From Chelonoidis abingdonii (taxonomy: Eukaryota; Chordata; Testudines; Testudinidae): a stretch of 64,000 bases of DNA. The translations under genes were made by a program, and so were the position numbers. The stretch lies in contig NC_133773.1 in the NCBI RefSeq assembly GCF_003597395.2, positions 145,338,652-145,402,651 on the forward strand, written 5' to 3'. The first letter of the stretch is position 1. Each line of letters begins with the position of its first letter. Shown here piece after piece: positions 23,700 through 34,959 of this stretch. The notes under the pieces were generated by a model. The model worked only from the letters and a program-made list of their open reading frames with translations. It did no database searches and was not told the origin of the DNA.

Positions 23700-23960
23700 A
23701 TGATGTGCTTTATTAATGGAGTCCCACTGCGGCCACTCCATTATCTTCCCCAGGATCGATGTCAGACTAACAGGCCTATAATTATCCAGGACATTCTGTT
23801 TAAATACTGGCACAACATAAGCTTCCTTCAGATCTGCTGGATCTTGCTCAGTGTTTCAAAGACTAAGAACTATAGTATTAGGCTCAATTATTTTATATTT
23901 CTGTCACAACTGTCAGCTAGTTGTATCCCATGCTTTACCGTTTGTAAAATCTCATGAACG
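23700..23960 (-). repeat. CR1 LINE ORF2 fragment, antisense
   Basis: 'gtcagactaacaggcctata' is the antisense of a conserved CR1 reverse-transcriptase segment; the equivalent stretch in the longer copy is at about 35220-35260. Confidence 0.65.
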
Positions 23961-24096
23961 CTCATTACAGAAGCAGTAACAGTGCGTTCCTATTAAGGCA
24001 CCCTAATCACATCAATCATTACTGAAATGCAGCCTTCTTTGGGGTGAAATGCAACAGCTGTTTAATAGCCCACAGCAACACTACACAGTTTAGAAT

Positions 24097-24099
<3 letters not shown>

Positions 24100-24128
<29 letters not shown>
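24100..24128. repeat. (AC)n microsatellite
   Basis: Pure CA repeat of about 14 units. Confidence 0.95.
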
Positions 24129-24658
24129 TCACTCTTGGGGAAGGAGGTGACCATGGAGGGGCCAAACTGCTGGGGTTCTACCCTCCCATGTCACCCCAAA
24201 GTCTCACTTCTGCAGGCTTTATGCTGTGTGTCTGATTAACCCCCTCCCCCCAGATGCCTGAGTGTGACAGATGATTTATCCACCATGGTGCTGATTGCAC
24301 ATAACTTGCCTTTGAGCATTCAAGACAGGAATCATTAAGGCAGACAAGGCAGGCTACATTTACCATTGCTTCACACTGTGGAGTTGCTGTTATCACTATT
24401 AGTATTGTGCAAAGTGTTGTGCAAGCCACAAAACGGAGGAGATCTGTGCCCAGGAGCACTTATAGGCCAGCCATGAGAAGGCAGGATGCAACGGGGAGTC
24501 CGGAGCAAGGAAGAATTAAGGCTTTAGGTAGACTAGGAAATGTGTAGGAGTGCAATGACATGGATGCAGTTACCTGCTGCACTGCAATCCGAATGCATTG
24601 GAGGGTTGCACTGATGCAGCTATGCTGGTGCCAAAGACCCCAGTACAGCCAAGCTCTT

Positions 24659-25020
24659 AGGGCTTGTCTACACAGAGTTACTCTGGAATAGTGATTCTGC
24701 TTTACATTCACACCCTGCCTTCACCTGAATTAGCTTTCAAGAGCAGACAAGTGGCCGAGAGGGGCAGCTTCATTACCTTCAGAGAACATGGCAGTGTGGA
24801 CAACCCCCAAGTGGAGACGCAGCTAGGTCAGCCCCCAAGTGGAGACGCAGCTAGGTCAACAGAAGAATGCTTCCATGACGCCAGCTACCTCTCCTGGGGC
24901 AGCAATGTTGCTCTCCATCGGGAAACCAGCTGCGCCTACACTTCGGGGTTATGCCGGCGTAGCGAGGGCGTCGTAGCTGTTCCAGTCGAGTCCTCAGAGA
25001 GTAGCCAGCCCCTACGATGG
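24659..25020. repeat. DNA-transposon-like repeat with 28-bp tandem duplication
   Basis: It begins 'gggcttgtctacacagag', the terminus type shared with the repeats at 1-245 and 63844-64000. It contains 'cagctaggtca' and 'cagaagaatgcttcc' blocks typical of that family. Units at 24804-24831 and 24832-24859 are an exact 28-bp tandem duplication. Confidence 0.6.
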
Positions 25021-26743
25021 TTTTGATCCATCTCCACTAATTCCCAATGCAAGCCCAGTTCACTAGGGAATTTTAAAGTGAATATATTTAGTGCCGGTGA
25101 AAAGTGCCAGCTAGCAGCCCTGGAAACTGACGTCCTCAGATTTCCCACACAACAGACAGCAGCAGGGCAAGCCAAGCGCACAGTGACCCAACCTTAAGAT
25201 GGAGGACAGCCCGGCTCAGTTTCCAGGGCCCATTCTGGCCTTGCCCTCTACTGAGGCTGCCAATACAGTTGCCCTTGCTATGCTGCTGGAGGGGGCAGGG
25301 AGAGGGGTTTGGATGCAAACACCTGCCAGTTAAGGGCCTAGGCTGAGACCCACACAACTCGTGTCAGGCAGGCCACCAACCAGACAAGAGGGGATCAGCC
25401 GCCGCCAGCTCAGGCTGAGCTCCAGAGGTGACAGGCTCTGTGCCCCAACACCCTCAGCCAAAAGCAGCACTAGCTGAGGAACAAAGGAGTTAAAACCCCA
25501 TCCCTGCGGAAGGGTGGGGCTTGTCTGCTGGGCTGGAATGGGCCACCCAGTAGCACTGGCTAGGGAGAGTCTCAAAATTCAAATGCTGCTGTGTTTGCAT
25601 GGGTGCATTGTTCAAGCCTACTCTGCTGTGCTGTGTTTGGTGTCTATTTCTGGTCACACCCAGATGTAGGGCATTTCAGGGATATGACCAGGCTACTGAT
25701 GTGGGAGCAGCTGGGGGAAACAGTCCTGCTCCTATGGCACGGGGCTGGGTTAAACGACTCTTTGGTGCAAGCACCCTAATATCAGGGTTACACCAGGAAC
25801 AGCACTGCTCTCGGTGTGTTTCTGCAGGAGGAGCAAACTGCATTCAATAAGGAAAAAACTGACCCAAACTCTCACACTGAGCCACGGAGCTGTGCCAAAT
25901 TCTTACAAATGGGGGATGTTTTGGTAATTTGCGCTTCCTCCTGGTCTTTCTCCTCTCATGGGGATATAGGACTGGAAGGGACATCCTGAGTCTTCAAGTT
26001 CCGTTACCTGCTATCACAGGCAACCCTGTTACATCACCCTGTCTCCTCTGGGAGCAAAATAATTAATTAGTATATTGGGTATTGCCTGGTTTTATTGACC
26101 TGCATTAAGGTATAGACAGGACACGTGTTCTTTGCACGGCACAGAATGTACCCAAGAGCTAAAGGAGGAACTCTGTTAGCTTGGGTCAGTACCAGCTTGT
26201 TATGTAGTTCCCAGGGCTGGCGGGAGGAAAGCAGAGAATCAGAGATGTAGCCAGGATCACTGAGCAGGGTTTCTGTGGACACACGCTGTCTAGTGGTTAA
26301 CGCAGAGGGCTGGGAGTCAGGAACTCCTGGTTTTATCCCTGGCACTGTGAAATCTTTGGCAAGGCTCTCCCTGTGTGCCTCACTTTTCCTATCTGCAACA
26401 CGAGGATAAAAAGCCTCTGAGAGGAACAGGAGGCTTAATTCCTTGTGTTTGGAGATCCTTGGATGAAACCTTGCAAAACAACCCAGACTGAAATACAGAG
26501 AGAAAGGCCTGGTTTCTCCAACACAGCAGACTTTAGGAATCTGGTCAGAAAGCCCCATCTCCTCAAAGGCTGGGAGCTTCGGACAGACACGAGGACTTTC
26601 TGGCCACTTCTCCCAGTTGTCTTAAATTTCCCCTATCATCACTCAGCAGCAATAGCTTTACATTCAAACCTTACATTGGAACTCCCTCTGCTGGCTGAAT
26701 GGACGAGCTCCCAGGCAGGAAACATGCCTGGGTTCAGCTAAGG

Positions 26744-26925
26744 CGGGGTGGGCAAAATTTGGCCCAAGAGGCACATTTGGGTGGGGAAATTGCATCCAGG
26801 GCCATGAATGTAGAGCTGGAGCAGGGGGCTGGGGTTCAGTGTGCAGGAAGGGGCTCAGGACAAGGGGTTGGAGAGCGGAGGAGGGGTGTGGGGTGCAGGA
26901 AGGGGCCATAGTCTGCACACCCCTG
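26744..26925. mobile_element. hAT-type MITE with perfect 8-bp target duplication
   Basis: Flanks AGCTAAGG at 26736-26743 and 26926-26933 are identical. The right end gtctgcacacccctg and left end cggggtgggcaaa are imperfect inverted termini; the left has apparently lost two bases of the CAG start. It is 182 bp, non-coding. Confidence 0.85.
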
Positions 26926-27940
26926 AGCTAAGGCCACCTGGCCTGGGTATGTTCACAGCCATACTGTGGTCAGTGGGGAAACTGGAAACCTGGGCCTGAA
27001 TTCAGTGGCCAGTTGCTGTAATTTACACCTTGTTCCGGCACCACAGCACGTGCCTGACACCAAATCAGAGGTATCCGGAAGCAAGCAGGACAGCGGGTAC
27101 TCTGCTCTGCTTCCACAGCCCGCCAGGTACATCCACTGGCAGTTGCGCCCAGAGGCCTGAGTCCAGGTGTGTACCTGGTACGGGTCCCAAACTGTCCCTT
27201 TTTGGGGCGAGGGGAACCCCGGCACACGTCTGGGTAGGGTGCACCAGGCTGCTGCCTCCCCTCTTCGGCTCCTTCAGAACCGCGTATTGAGGTTCTGGCT
27301 GCGCCTCCCCCACAGCTCCTGATTGAGGCACCCCAGCCCCAGCCCCAGGGAGTCAGGGCACCTCTTCCCAGCAGCTCCGGGCCCGGCCCATAGGGCCACC
27401 CGCCGGAGGAAGCTGGATGGTGCGGGGTCTCTGTGACCATGGGGCCTTCCCGGTCCCTTGTCCTGGCCCACGGCCGGGCAGTGTCCAGGCACTGGCTACC
27501 CAACGGGAGCAGCAGGCGCTGTCGGGAGCTCTCTGCAGCGAATCGCCCCCGCTGGGCCTGTCCACACGGCGCGAGTGAACGGGGGTGTGTGTGCCTCACG
27601 TGCACGCGTGGAGGGACACCCGGGACACAGACCCCCCGTGGAACGCAACAGCGCAGGCGCGGCCCTGCGGCCAGCCCCCGCGCGCTTCCCGGGGTAGGGG
27701 CTTAATTCGGTTTCACTCCGGATTGGCCGGAGCCGAAGCGTGCGCGCGGGACCTGCACCCACACCACCAACCGGGGAGCCGAGTCCCCGCGCCCGAACCG
27801 GCCACTTGGGCTCCACTACCCCCGCCCTGCCACTGGACAGGTCCCGCCCCCACTGCATCCACCCAAGCCCTGTGCTGCGAGCTGGCCCCGCCCCGCCCAG
27901 ACAGCCAGTTAAGGCAGGGCTATGTCCCGCCCTTCCAAGT

Positions 27941-28040
27941 GATAGCCAATCACCGCAGGGCTCTTCCCTGCCTCTCCCAGAGATGGCCAATCCCCGCAGA
28001 GAACTTCCGCGCCCCTTTGCCGGAGGTAGCCAATCCCCGG
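27941..28040 (+). promoter_or_regulatory. Three tandem CCAAT-box units (NF-Y type)
   Basis: Diverged repeats of about 41-43 bp each carry an agCCAATccccg or close variant, followed by cagrg and a CT-rich stretch. The CCAAT starts are 41 and 43 bp apart, near-integral helical spacing. NF-Y is the usual factor for such boxes. Confidence 0.75.
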
Positions 28041-28189
28041 AGGGCTCTCCCGTCTGGTTTCCCCAGGCCCCGCCCCGCCTAGCTCAGCGGCTCTAGGCCC
28101 TGCCCCTGTCGGGAATGCGCCGTGCGCGGGCTCGCGGCGCCGGGGGCGAGGAGAGCGGGGGAGGGCTGCTGGCCTCGCGCGCCCAGCGG

Positions 28190-28208
28190 ACTACATTTCC
28201 CAGCATGC
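28190..28208 (+). promoter_or_regulatory. ZNF143 (SBF/Staf) binding motif
   Basis: ACTACATTTCCCAGCATGC differs at only two positions from the long ZNF143 motif common in vertebrate CpG-island promoters. It lies about 90 bp upstream of the candidate exon-1 donor, placing it near the start of transcription. Confidence 0.85.
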
Positions 28209-28337
28209 ACCGGGGCGGGCCGAGCCTGACGTCGTCGCGTGCCCGTGCGGCCGGAGCGCTCCTGGGTCGGATCCGTGCAGCGGCCGCTGCCGTGCACTGG
28301 TGAGCCCCTCCCCCCACCCCGCCGCCGGTCCCGGTGC

Positions 28338-29183
28338 NNNNNNNNNNNNNNNNNNNNNNNNNNNNNNNNNNNNNNNNNNNNNNNNNNNNNNNNNNNNNNN
28401 NNNNNNNNNNNNNNNNNNNNNNNNNNNNNNNNNNNNNNNNNNNNNNNNNNNNNNNNNNNNNNNNNNNNNNNNNNNNNNNNNNNNNNNNNNNNNNNNNNNN
28501 NNNNNNNNNNNNNNNNNNNNNNNNNNNNNNNNNNNNNNNNNNNNNNNNNNNNNNNNNNNNNNNNNNNNNNNNNNNNNNNNNNNNNNNNNNNNNNNNNNNN
28601 NNNNNNNNNNNNNNNNNNNNNNNNNNNNNNNNNNNNNNNNNNNNNNNNNNNNNNNNNNNNNNNNNNNNNNNNNNNNNNNNNNNNNNNNNNNNNNNNNNNN
28701 NNNNNNNNNNNNNNNNNNNNNNNNNNNNNNNNNNNNNNNNNNNNNNNNNNNNNNNNNNNNNNNNNNNNNNNNNNNNNNNNNNNNNNNNNNNNNNNNNNNN
28801 NNNNNNNNNNNNNNNNNNNNNNNNNNNNNNNNNNNNNNNNNNNNNNNNNNNNNNNNNNNNNNNNNNNNNNNNNNNNNNNNNNNNNNNNNNNNNNNNNNNN
28901 NNNNNNNNNNNNNNNNNNNNNNNNNNNNNNNNNNNNNNNNNNNNNNNNNNNNNNNNNNNNNNNNNNNNNNNNNNNNNNNNNNNNNNNNNNNNNNNNNNNN
29001 NNNNNNNNNNNNNNNNNNNNNNNNNNNNNNNNNNNNNNNNNNNNNNNNNNNNNNNNNNNNNNNNNNNNNNNNNNNNNNNNNNNNNNNNNNNNNNNNNNNN
29101 NNNNNNNNNNNNNNNNNNNNNNNNNNNNNNNNNNNNNNNNNNNNNNNNNNNNNNNNNNNNNNNNNNNNNNNNNNNNNNNNNNN
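28338..29183. other. Assembly gap (846 N)
   Basis: Run of N within the first intron of AP5S1, bordered on both sides by C-rich, high-GC sequence. Long frames that run across it are artefacts. Confidence 1.
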
Positions 29184-30306
29184 GCCCCCCCATGCACCTC
29201 CCGTCTGAGCGCCACCCCCTGCACCTTCCCCCAGCCCGGGTCCTGGTGCCTCCCCCCTGCCGGCACCGCACTGCAGCCCCCCGCCCGTGGCTCACAGGGC
29301 ACCCCCTGCATTTCCCCCTACACCCCAGTGTGCCCCACGGGCCTCTGGCCACCCTCTGCAGCCCCCCCATGTGCCCCACCATCTGAGCGCCACCACCTGT
29401 ACCTTCCCCCCACCCGGGATACCCCGCTCACCGAGCACAGTTCTGAGCGCAGGTGCGGTGCTGCTGTGCCCCGGCACCTCTGCCTGGCCATGGTCTGAGC
29501 CGTCCCCGGTGCCTACACAGCTTGGTGGGTGAAGCCCTGTGTCTAGGGGCACCGGGGCTGGGAACAAGTTGTGGCGTCGGGGCCCACCCAGTTTTCCCCT
29601 CATAGCTGCGCCGCTGCCCCCCATGGGCCTCCCTGCCTTCCCTGCACCCTCCATGAATCTTTGTACGCTCCTTGGCCCTCTGACACCCTGCATCCTCCTT
29701 CAACTGCTCCATCATTCTTGCCCCCACACCTCCCTCAGCCCCTGAGACACCCCTTGTGATTTCCCTTACATCACGCCTGAGACCTTGCCAGTCCCACCGT
29801 ACTAACACAGCATAGTCATGGTGCCCTGGTCCTGCCACGGGTCCCCGCTGTGCCCTGGCACTGCTGTGCCTTGTCTTGCTCCCACCACATCATGCAGGGC
29901 AGTTGGGTCGCCACGATATGCGTCTCTGGTGACTTCATGCCATCCCCATACCACGTGAGCCTGTCACGCTTGGCCACAGGGGGCTGTCATCTCACATCCG
30001 CCCACATCTTCCTTCCCAGCCTCAACTGCTCCTCCCGGGGCTGGGGAAAGGAGCCTCACCCCAATGTGCCCTGCTCTGAGGGGTGTGGGGAGTGAGAGGT
30101 GAGTCTGGCTCAGCCTCTTTGGGAAGCAGGTAGAGCAGTGCTTGGTGTTGATGATGCCTCTTATTTCCCCCCTTTTCCTCTTATTCCAGAGCCTTGGGAA
30201 GAGAGGAATGCCCCTCCCAGCTGACTATAGAGAGTTCCTGGCACCCCTGAGCCGCACGCTCCGATATCCTGTGATGATCACTCACCGCTTGCGTGTCCTT
30301 CCTTAG
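29184..30306 (+). other. AP5S1: AP5S1 first-intron remainder, C-rich
   Basis: Sequence rich in C and CpG up to about 29560, with loosely repeated blocks such as 'gcccccccatg' and 'ctgagcgccacc'. It then grades into ordinary sequence and ends in the pyrimidine-rich acceptor before the coding exon. No protein-coding exon is recognised. Confidence 0.45.
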
Positions 30307-30307
30307 G

Positions 30308-30412
30308 ATGCAGCATCATGGTTCACGCATTCCTCATCCATACGCTGCACCCTCGCCCCGGGGAAGAGGCTGGGCTCTGCCGTGTGCTGTATTCCAGGGT
30401 CTTTGGCTCTGA
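30308..30412 (+). other. Overlapping upstream ORF in AP5S1 leader
   Basis: The ATG at 30308 in the +1 frame relative to AP5S1 opens a 34-codon frame ending TGA at 30410-30412, inside the AP5S1 coding region. Its context is weak if exon 1 ends at 28300. Confidence 0.5.
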
Positions 30413-30502
30413 GAGACTGGACCAGTCACCAGAGGAGCCCGGGCTGTATGATCTCGAGAAGGAGAGACTGGGCAGGAAGGAGCAGATTTTGGCTGTGGCG
30501 AG
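30318..30502 (+). CDS. AP5S1: AP5S1 coding exon 1
   Basis: The exon starts after the acceptor ccttccttag (ends 30306); eleven bases of leader precede the ATG. It codes the N-terminal longin-like strand MVHAFLIHTL and ends AG|gtaaag. Confidence 0.96.
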
Positions 30503-32606
30503 GTAAAGGATTCACCCCCATCTGAATGTGACTGCGCTGCAGGGCCCAGCACAGGGGGCGGGGTGGAGTTAGTGTCCTAGAACCTAAGGATCAGAGGGGT
30601 AGCTGTGTTAGTCTGGATCTGTAAAAGCAGCAAAGAGTCCTGTGGCATCTTATAGACTAACAGACGTATTGGAGCATGAGCTTTTGTGGGTGAAATTACA
30701 TCTGACGTCATGCATCCGACGAAGTGGGTATTCACCCACGAAAGCTCATGCTCCAAAACGTCTGTTAGTCTATAATGTGCCACAGGACTCTTTGCTGCTT
30801 TTTATAGAATCTAAGAGTACGTCTACACTGCAGAGAAAAGGACCTGCGGCAGCAAGACTCCGAGCCCAGGACAACTGAATTGGGCTCATGCTACCGGCTG
30901 GAAATATCAGTGGAGACCTTCAGGCGAGCAGAGAGGAAAGTTAGGAACCATTAGGAAAGGCTAGAGAATAAGACAGAAAATATCATATTGCTTCTCTATA
31001 AATCCATGGTACGCCCACACCTTGAATACTCTGTGCGGTTCTGGTTGTCCTATCTCAAAGTAGATGTCCTTTCCTGTATCTTTTCCAATTCTAATACAAC
31101 AAAAATGACTAGGGGTATGGAACGGCTTCCGTATGAGGAGAAATTAAAAAGACTGGGACCGTTCAGCTTAGAAATAGGAGACTAAGAGGGGATATGACTG
31201 AGGTCTATAAAATCATGACTGGTGTGGGGAAAGTGAATAAGGACGTGTTATTTACTCCTCATAACACAAGAATCAGGGGTCAGCCAATGAAATTACTAGG
31301 AAGTAGATTGAAAACAAACCAAAGGAAGTATTTCTCCACATAACACACAGTTAACCTGTGGAACTTGTGCCAGGGGATGATGTGAAGGCCAAAAGTATAA
31401 TTGGGTTCAAAAGTTCACAGAGGATGAGTCCACCAATGGCTATTAGCCAAGATTATCAGGGATGCAACCCCATGCTCTGTGTGTCCCTAGCCTCTCTTGC
31501 CAGAAGCTGGGAATGAGCGACAGGGGATGGATCACTTGATGATTCCCTGTTCTGTTCATTCCCTCTGGGGCACCAGGCACTGACCACTGTTCCCAGACAG
31601 GATACTGGGCTAGATGGACCTTTGGTCTGACCCAGTCTGGCCACTCTTTTGTCTTAGAGCCCTGCCTCCAGCCCGAGCCTGAATGTCTGAACTACTATTT
31701 TTAGCCTCGTGGCGTGAGCCCTGTGAGCCTGAGTCAGCTGACCTGGCTTCTGAGACTTGCTGCCATGGGTCTTTTTTGGTAGGGTAGATGTACCCAAAGA
31801 CTCTAGAGCAGGGCACATTTTGGGTCCCTTATCTCCCACTGGGGAGAGGAGCGAATGTGAACGTTCCAGGGAGCTCTTTATAAAGTAAAATACCCAGCTG
31901 TTCTTTGTGCTTCATCCCAGAGGGAAAGACTTGGTGTGTCCCTTCCAGCCCACCCACGGCCCAGAACAGACTTGTTCTGCAGGGCTTTGTTTTGTCTGGT
32001 TTTAAACTTCCCAAGCGATGAGGCTCCCACATGTTCCCCTTGGGGGATGAATCTGCAGCCTGTGTCATCTTGCTATCAGGCAGACCTTCCAGGGATATTC
32101 AGGCCCCCTTTCCTTTTCTTAACCCCATCCTCTTATAGAATGACTGTATCTCTCTCTCTCTGTTTCTGGCCTTTCCCAGGCAGGTGGATTCAACATCTAA
32201 ATTGCTGCACCAGGCATCAGGGCGCCCTGCCTCTGACTTCCCTGTCCAGCTGCCCGACGAGCCTATTTCCCTCCAGGATGCTCCATCTGGGGTGTTCCGC
32301 CTCCCTCCTGGGGATCCTTTCTGTGAGAACAAGACAGTGCTCTGGCTGGGGGTCCTGTCTCTGGGCTTCACTCTGGTGTGCGACCCCCAGGAGAACCTGA
32401 TGCTGGCCGAGAACACCCTGCGGCTTGTGGTAAAGTATCTCCTGGAGCATCTGAAGCTGCTGAACCAGGGCAGTGACGTGGTCCTCAAGGCAGACAAGAC
32501 TGAGATCATCCTGAGCAAGTTCTTGCCCCATGGGCAGTTGCTCTTCCTGAATGATCAGTTTGTCCAAGGACTAGAAAAGGAGCTGGGTGCCTGTCTGTCC
32601 AAGTAG
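30318..32606 (+). CDS. AP5S1: AP-5 complex subunit sigma-1 (two coding exons)
   Basis: Small sigma subunit of the AP-5 adaptor complex, which works with SPG11/SPG15 on late endosomes and lysosomes in retrieval trafficking. Coding exons 30318-30502 and 32180-32606 join through gtaaag and cttttcccag-type sites with an AG|G Arg codon, giving 203 aa; human is 200 aa. Family-matching blocks are MVHAFLIHTL, GLCRVLYS, RKEQILAVAR, VLWLGVLSLGF, ENLMLAENTLRL and LPHGQLLFLNDQFVQGLEKE. The start ATG has A at -3 and G at +4. No defects are seen. An out-of-frame ATG lies 10 bases upstream. Confidence 0.97.
30591..30803. mobile_element. Palindromic MITE in AP5S1 intron
   Basis: Arms 30624-30693 and 30732-30801 are near-perfect inverted repeats ('gcagcaaagagtcctgtggc' and its complement), with a short centre and an outer 'cagaggggtagc' end. 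A fragment of the same family (outer end, inverted) lies at 60922-60965. No coding capacity. Confidence 0.75.
30960..31650 (+). repeat. CR1 LINE 3' portion in AP5S1 intron
   Basis: It starts in the C-terminal part of ORF2 ('tatggtacgcccacaccttg'-like near 31005) and runs to the 3' end with 'gggctagatggacctttgg' near 31610. Frameshifts and stops make it non-coding. It matches in reverse the elements at 5225 and 50990-51740. Confidence 0.85.
32180..32606 (+). CDS. AP5S1: AP5S1 coding exon 2
   Basis: The acceptor tttcccag ends at 32179. The exon codes QVDSTSKLLHQASGRP through FVQGLEKELGACLSK and ends with TAG at 32604-32606. Confidence 0.97.
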
Positions 32607-32960
32607 AAAGCTCTTAGTGGAGTGTGCTGTCAGCTCATCTGCTGGGCAAAGCCTCTGCCTGGGTCAGTCAGCGTGAACGCTGGGAGGGGCGGAGGGTGCA
32701 CTGTCGTTTAAAGGAGACACATCAAGATTGGTAGCTGTGGCCCTGGTAGTTTTTATTATCCTTGTTCTGGCCATGCAGCACGTCCCTCTGGCTGCATCCT
32801 CCCACTGAAATCTCCTGTCCCACGGTGGGGGCGGTGGCAGCCGTTAGAGGAAGGGGGAGATGTGTGTGCAGTTGGGGGATGTGCACTTGTCACCCGCTTG
32901 AAATGATTGCTCAATTCCTATTCTCAATAAACTTGGCTTGGCTGGGAGAAACCCGCCTGC
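32607..32960 (+). other. AP5S1: AP5S1 3' UTR and poly(A) region
   Basis: AATAAA at 32926-32931 lies 320 bases after the stop, followed about 30-60 bases later by GT/T-rich sequence. Cleavage is expected near 32945-32960. Confidence 0.75.
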
Positions 32961-33163
32961 ATCATCCACTGCTCAAGGGTGTCCTGTTTCCTCCTCAGTG
33001 TGAGTTGAGGGCTGGGGTGAGGAGCCGGCCTCTTGGCTCTTTGGTGGGTGGGTGGAGCCCCAACCTCGGGAACAATAGCCACCTCCTCCAGAGGGCAGTG
33101 GGGGATGTCTTGGGGCAGATGTAAAGCAGGGGTAGGAGTGAGGTCTGCTGCAGCTCTGAGCAT

Positions 33164-34731
33164 ATCCTCAAGGAAGAAGAATTTCCAAGGGATGCAGAAG
33201 ACTCACTCTGCTGTCAGGACACAGTCATGCTGGCTTTGGAACTGGGATATTCCTTTGAAAAGCAAGGGCCAGGTTCTGTTCTCACACCAGTCTCATTCTA
33301 TTGGCTTGAGTTACTCCTGTGTATGAGAGACCAGAATCAGACCCTGAGAGTATAAACCCAGCTCAGGATTCTTTTCCCCATCTAGTTGCAGCCTGGCCTG
33401 AGCGTTGCAGCCTTAAGAAGTGTGTCATGACACTGTCCCTTCCAGAAATCATGGGATGCTTTTAATGGCCTTCTGGGCAGGTTCTGCATAGCTGGGTTGA
33501 GGGTCAGCCCTATTTAGAATAACTTTTTTCCTTTCAGAAGTGTCTGAAATTGGCAATTCTTGTTTATTGGGCAGTTTTTGGTACCTGTGCTGTCTGCTTC
33601 ACTTGCTGTTCTGTTTTCCTTTAATATGGACACAATAGCAAAAATATGTGAGTATTTTAAAGAACTGCGACCCCCTGCCTGTCATCTCAAAGCTTAGTTA
33701 CTGCTTCATATTGAGAAGCAATTAACCATTGGAACAACTTACTGAGCAATGTGGTGGATTCTGCTCTTGACATCTTTAAATCAAGATTGGATGGCTTTGA
33801 ACAGCAACCAGCTGGCAACAACCTTCAGCCATTACCAGCTGGAGTGGATTTAAATTGTTGACCTAGATGTGAAATGCTCTAGGCAGTTACCACTTGCCCA
33901 AGGCAGCCTGGCCCTGGGTGAGTCGTGCTGCTATTGGTAATGCGTGTTACGTAGATTCCAGGGCTAGAAGGGACCATTGTGATAATCTAGTCTGTCTTCC
34001 TGTATAACACCGGCCAGAGACTGTCACTCAAGTATCTATGCATCAAGCCCATAGCTTGTGGTTGAGCTACAGCATGAATTCTAAAAAGCCATCCAAGCTT
34101 GATTTAAAGCTGTCAAGAGATGGAGAATCCACCACATTCCTCAGTAAGTTGTTCCAGTGGTTAATTGCTTCTCCATTTCAGCATTAACTAAGCTCTGAGA
34201 TGACAGGCAGGGGGTCGCAGTTCTTTAAAATACTCACATATTTTTGCTATTGTGTCCATATGAAAGTAAAACAGAACAGCAAGTGACATAGACAGCATAG
34301 GTACCAAAAACTTCCAAATAAACAAAGAATTGCCCATTTCAGACACCTTTGACTGGAAAAAAAAAAAATTTAAATTGGGCTGATGCTCCTCTCAGCTATG
34401 CCCAACCTGCCCAGAACCTGCCCCAATTGCCAGAAGGCCATGAAAAGCTTCCCCATGATTTTTGGAAGGGACAATGTCATGACAAACTTCTTAAGGCTGC
34501 AACGCTCAGGCCAGGCTGCAATTAGATGGGGAAAAGAATCCTGAGCTGGGTTTATACTCTTGGGGTCTGATTCTGGTCTCTCATACACAGGAGTAACTCA
34601 AGCCAATAGAATGAGACTGGTGTGAGAACAGAACCCGGCCCTTGCTTTTCAAAGTAATAGCCCAGCATGACTGTGTCTTGACAGCAGAGTGAGTCTTCTG
34701 CATCCCCTGAAAATTCTTCTTCCTTGAGGAT
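33164..34731. repeat. Large fold-back: inverted arms of about 640 bp
   Basis: Arm 33164-33798 and arm 34086-34731 are reverse complements at roughly 90 percent by eye, with a 287-base loop. Markers are 'atcctcaaggaagaagaatt' at the left outer end and its complement at the right, and 'ggtggattct' with 'gatttaaa' at the inner ends. The inner part of each arm includes a CR1-like segment. No coding. Confidence 0.88.
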
Positions 34732-34959
34732 TTTGAGTCGGGTGACGATATTTCCCGGATGAAAGAATGTTATTGTCTCAGTGGAGAATCAAAGCCACTT
34801 TCTGAGCTCGGTTCTGCTGCACAGATTCTGTTGTGAGCAGGGGACCAAGATCCCCAGAAACAATGTGGCAAAACGTTCTGCCCCTTTATCTGCCCATTGC
34901 AGAGTTCGCTGGGATGGCATTCAATAGTGCAAATGCAAGGTCATGCACTTAGGGACTAA

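Larger units (their letters stand above)
18785..27430. other. Intergenic region between CDC25B and AP5S1
   Basis: No exon-like coding was recognised on either strand. Reading frames here are short and unrelated to known proteins. Recognisable content is limited to repeats: CR1 pieces at 22601-22790 and 23700-23960, (AC)n at 24100-24128, a palindromic repeat at 24659-25020 and a hAT element at 26744-26925. Confidence 0.6.
27440..28337 (+). promoter_or_regulatory. AP5S1: CpG-island promoter of AP5S1
   Basis: A dense CpG-rich block ends at an assembly gap. It holds three CCAAT boxes (27946-27950, 27987-27991, 28030-28034), GC boxes such as ccccgccccgcc near 28070, a ZNF143/SBF-type site at 28190-28208, a TGACGTC half-CRE at 28228-28234 and a candidate splice donor (cactg|gtgagc) at 28300/28301. 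A non-coding first exon ending at 28300 would splice to the acceptor at 30306. No TATA box is seen. Confidence 0.7.

Noticed and set aside
27496..27990. 164-codon - frame and overlapping + frames in the CpG island
   Set aside because: CpG islands lack stop codons by composition; the region reads as a promoter.
28079..29498. Very long open frames of 300-430 codons on both strands
   Set aside because: They run through the N gap and are open only because N is untranslatable; flanking GC-rich sequence also lacks stops by composition.
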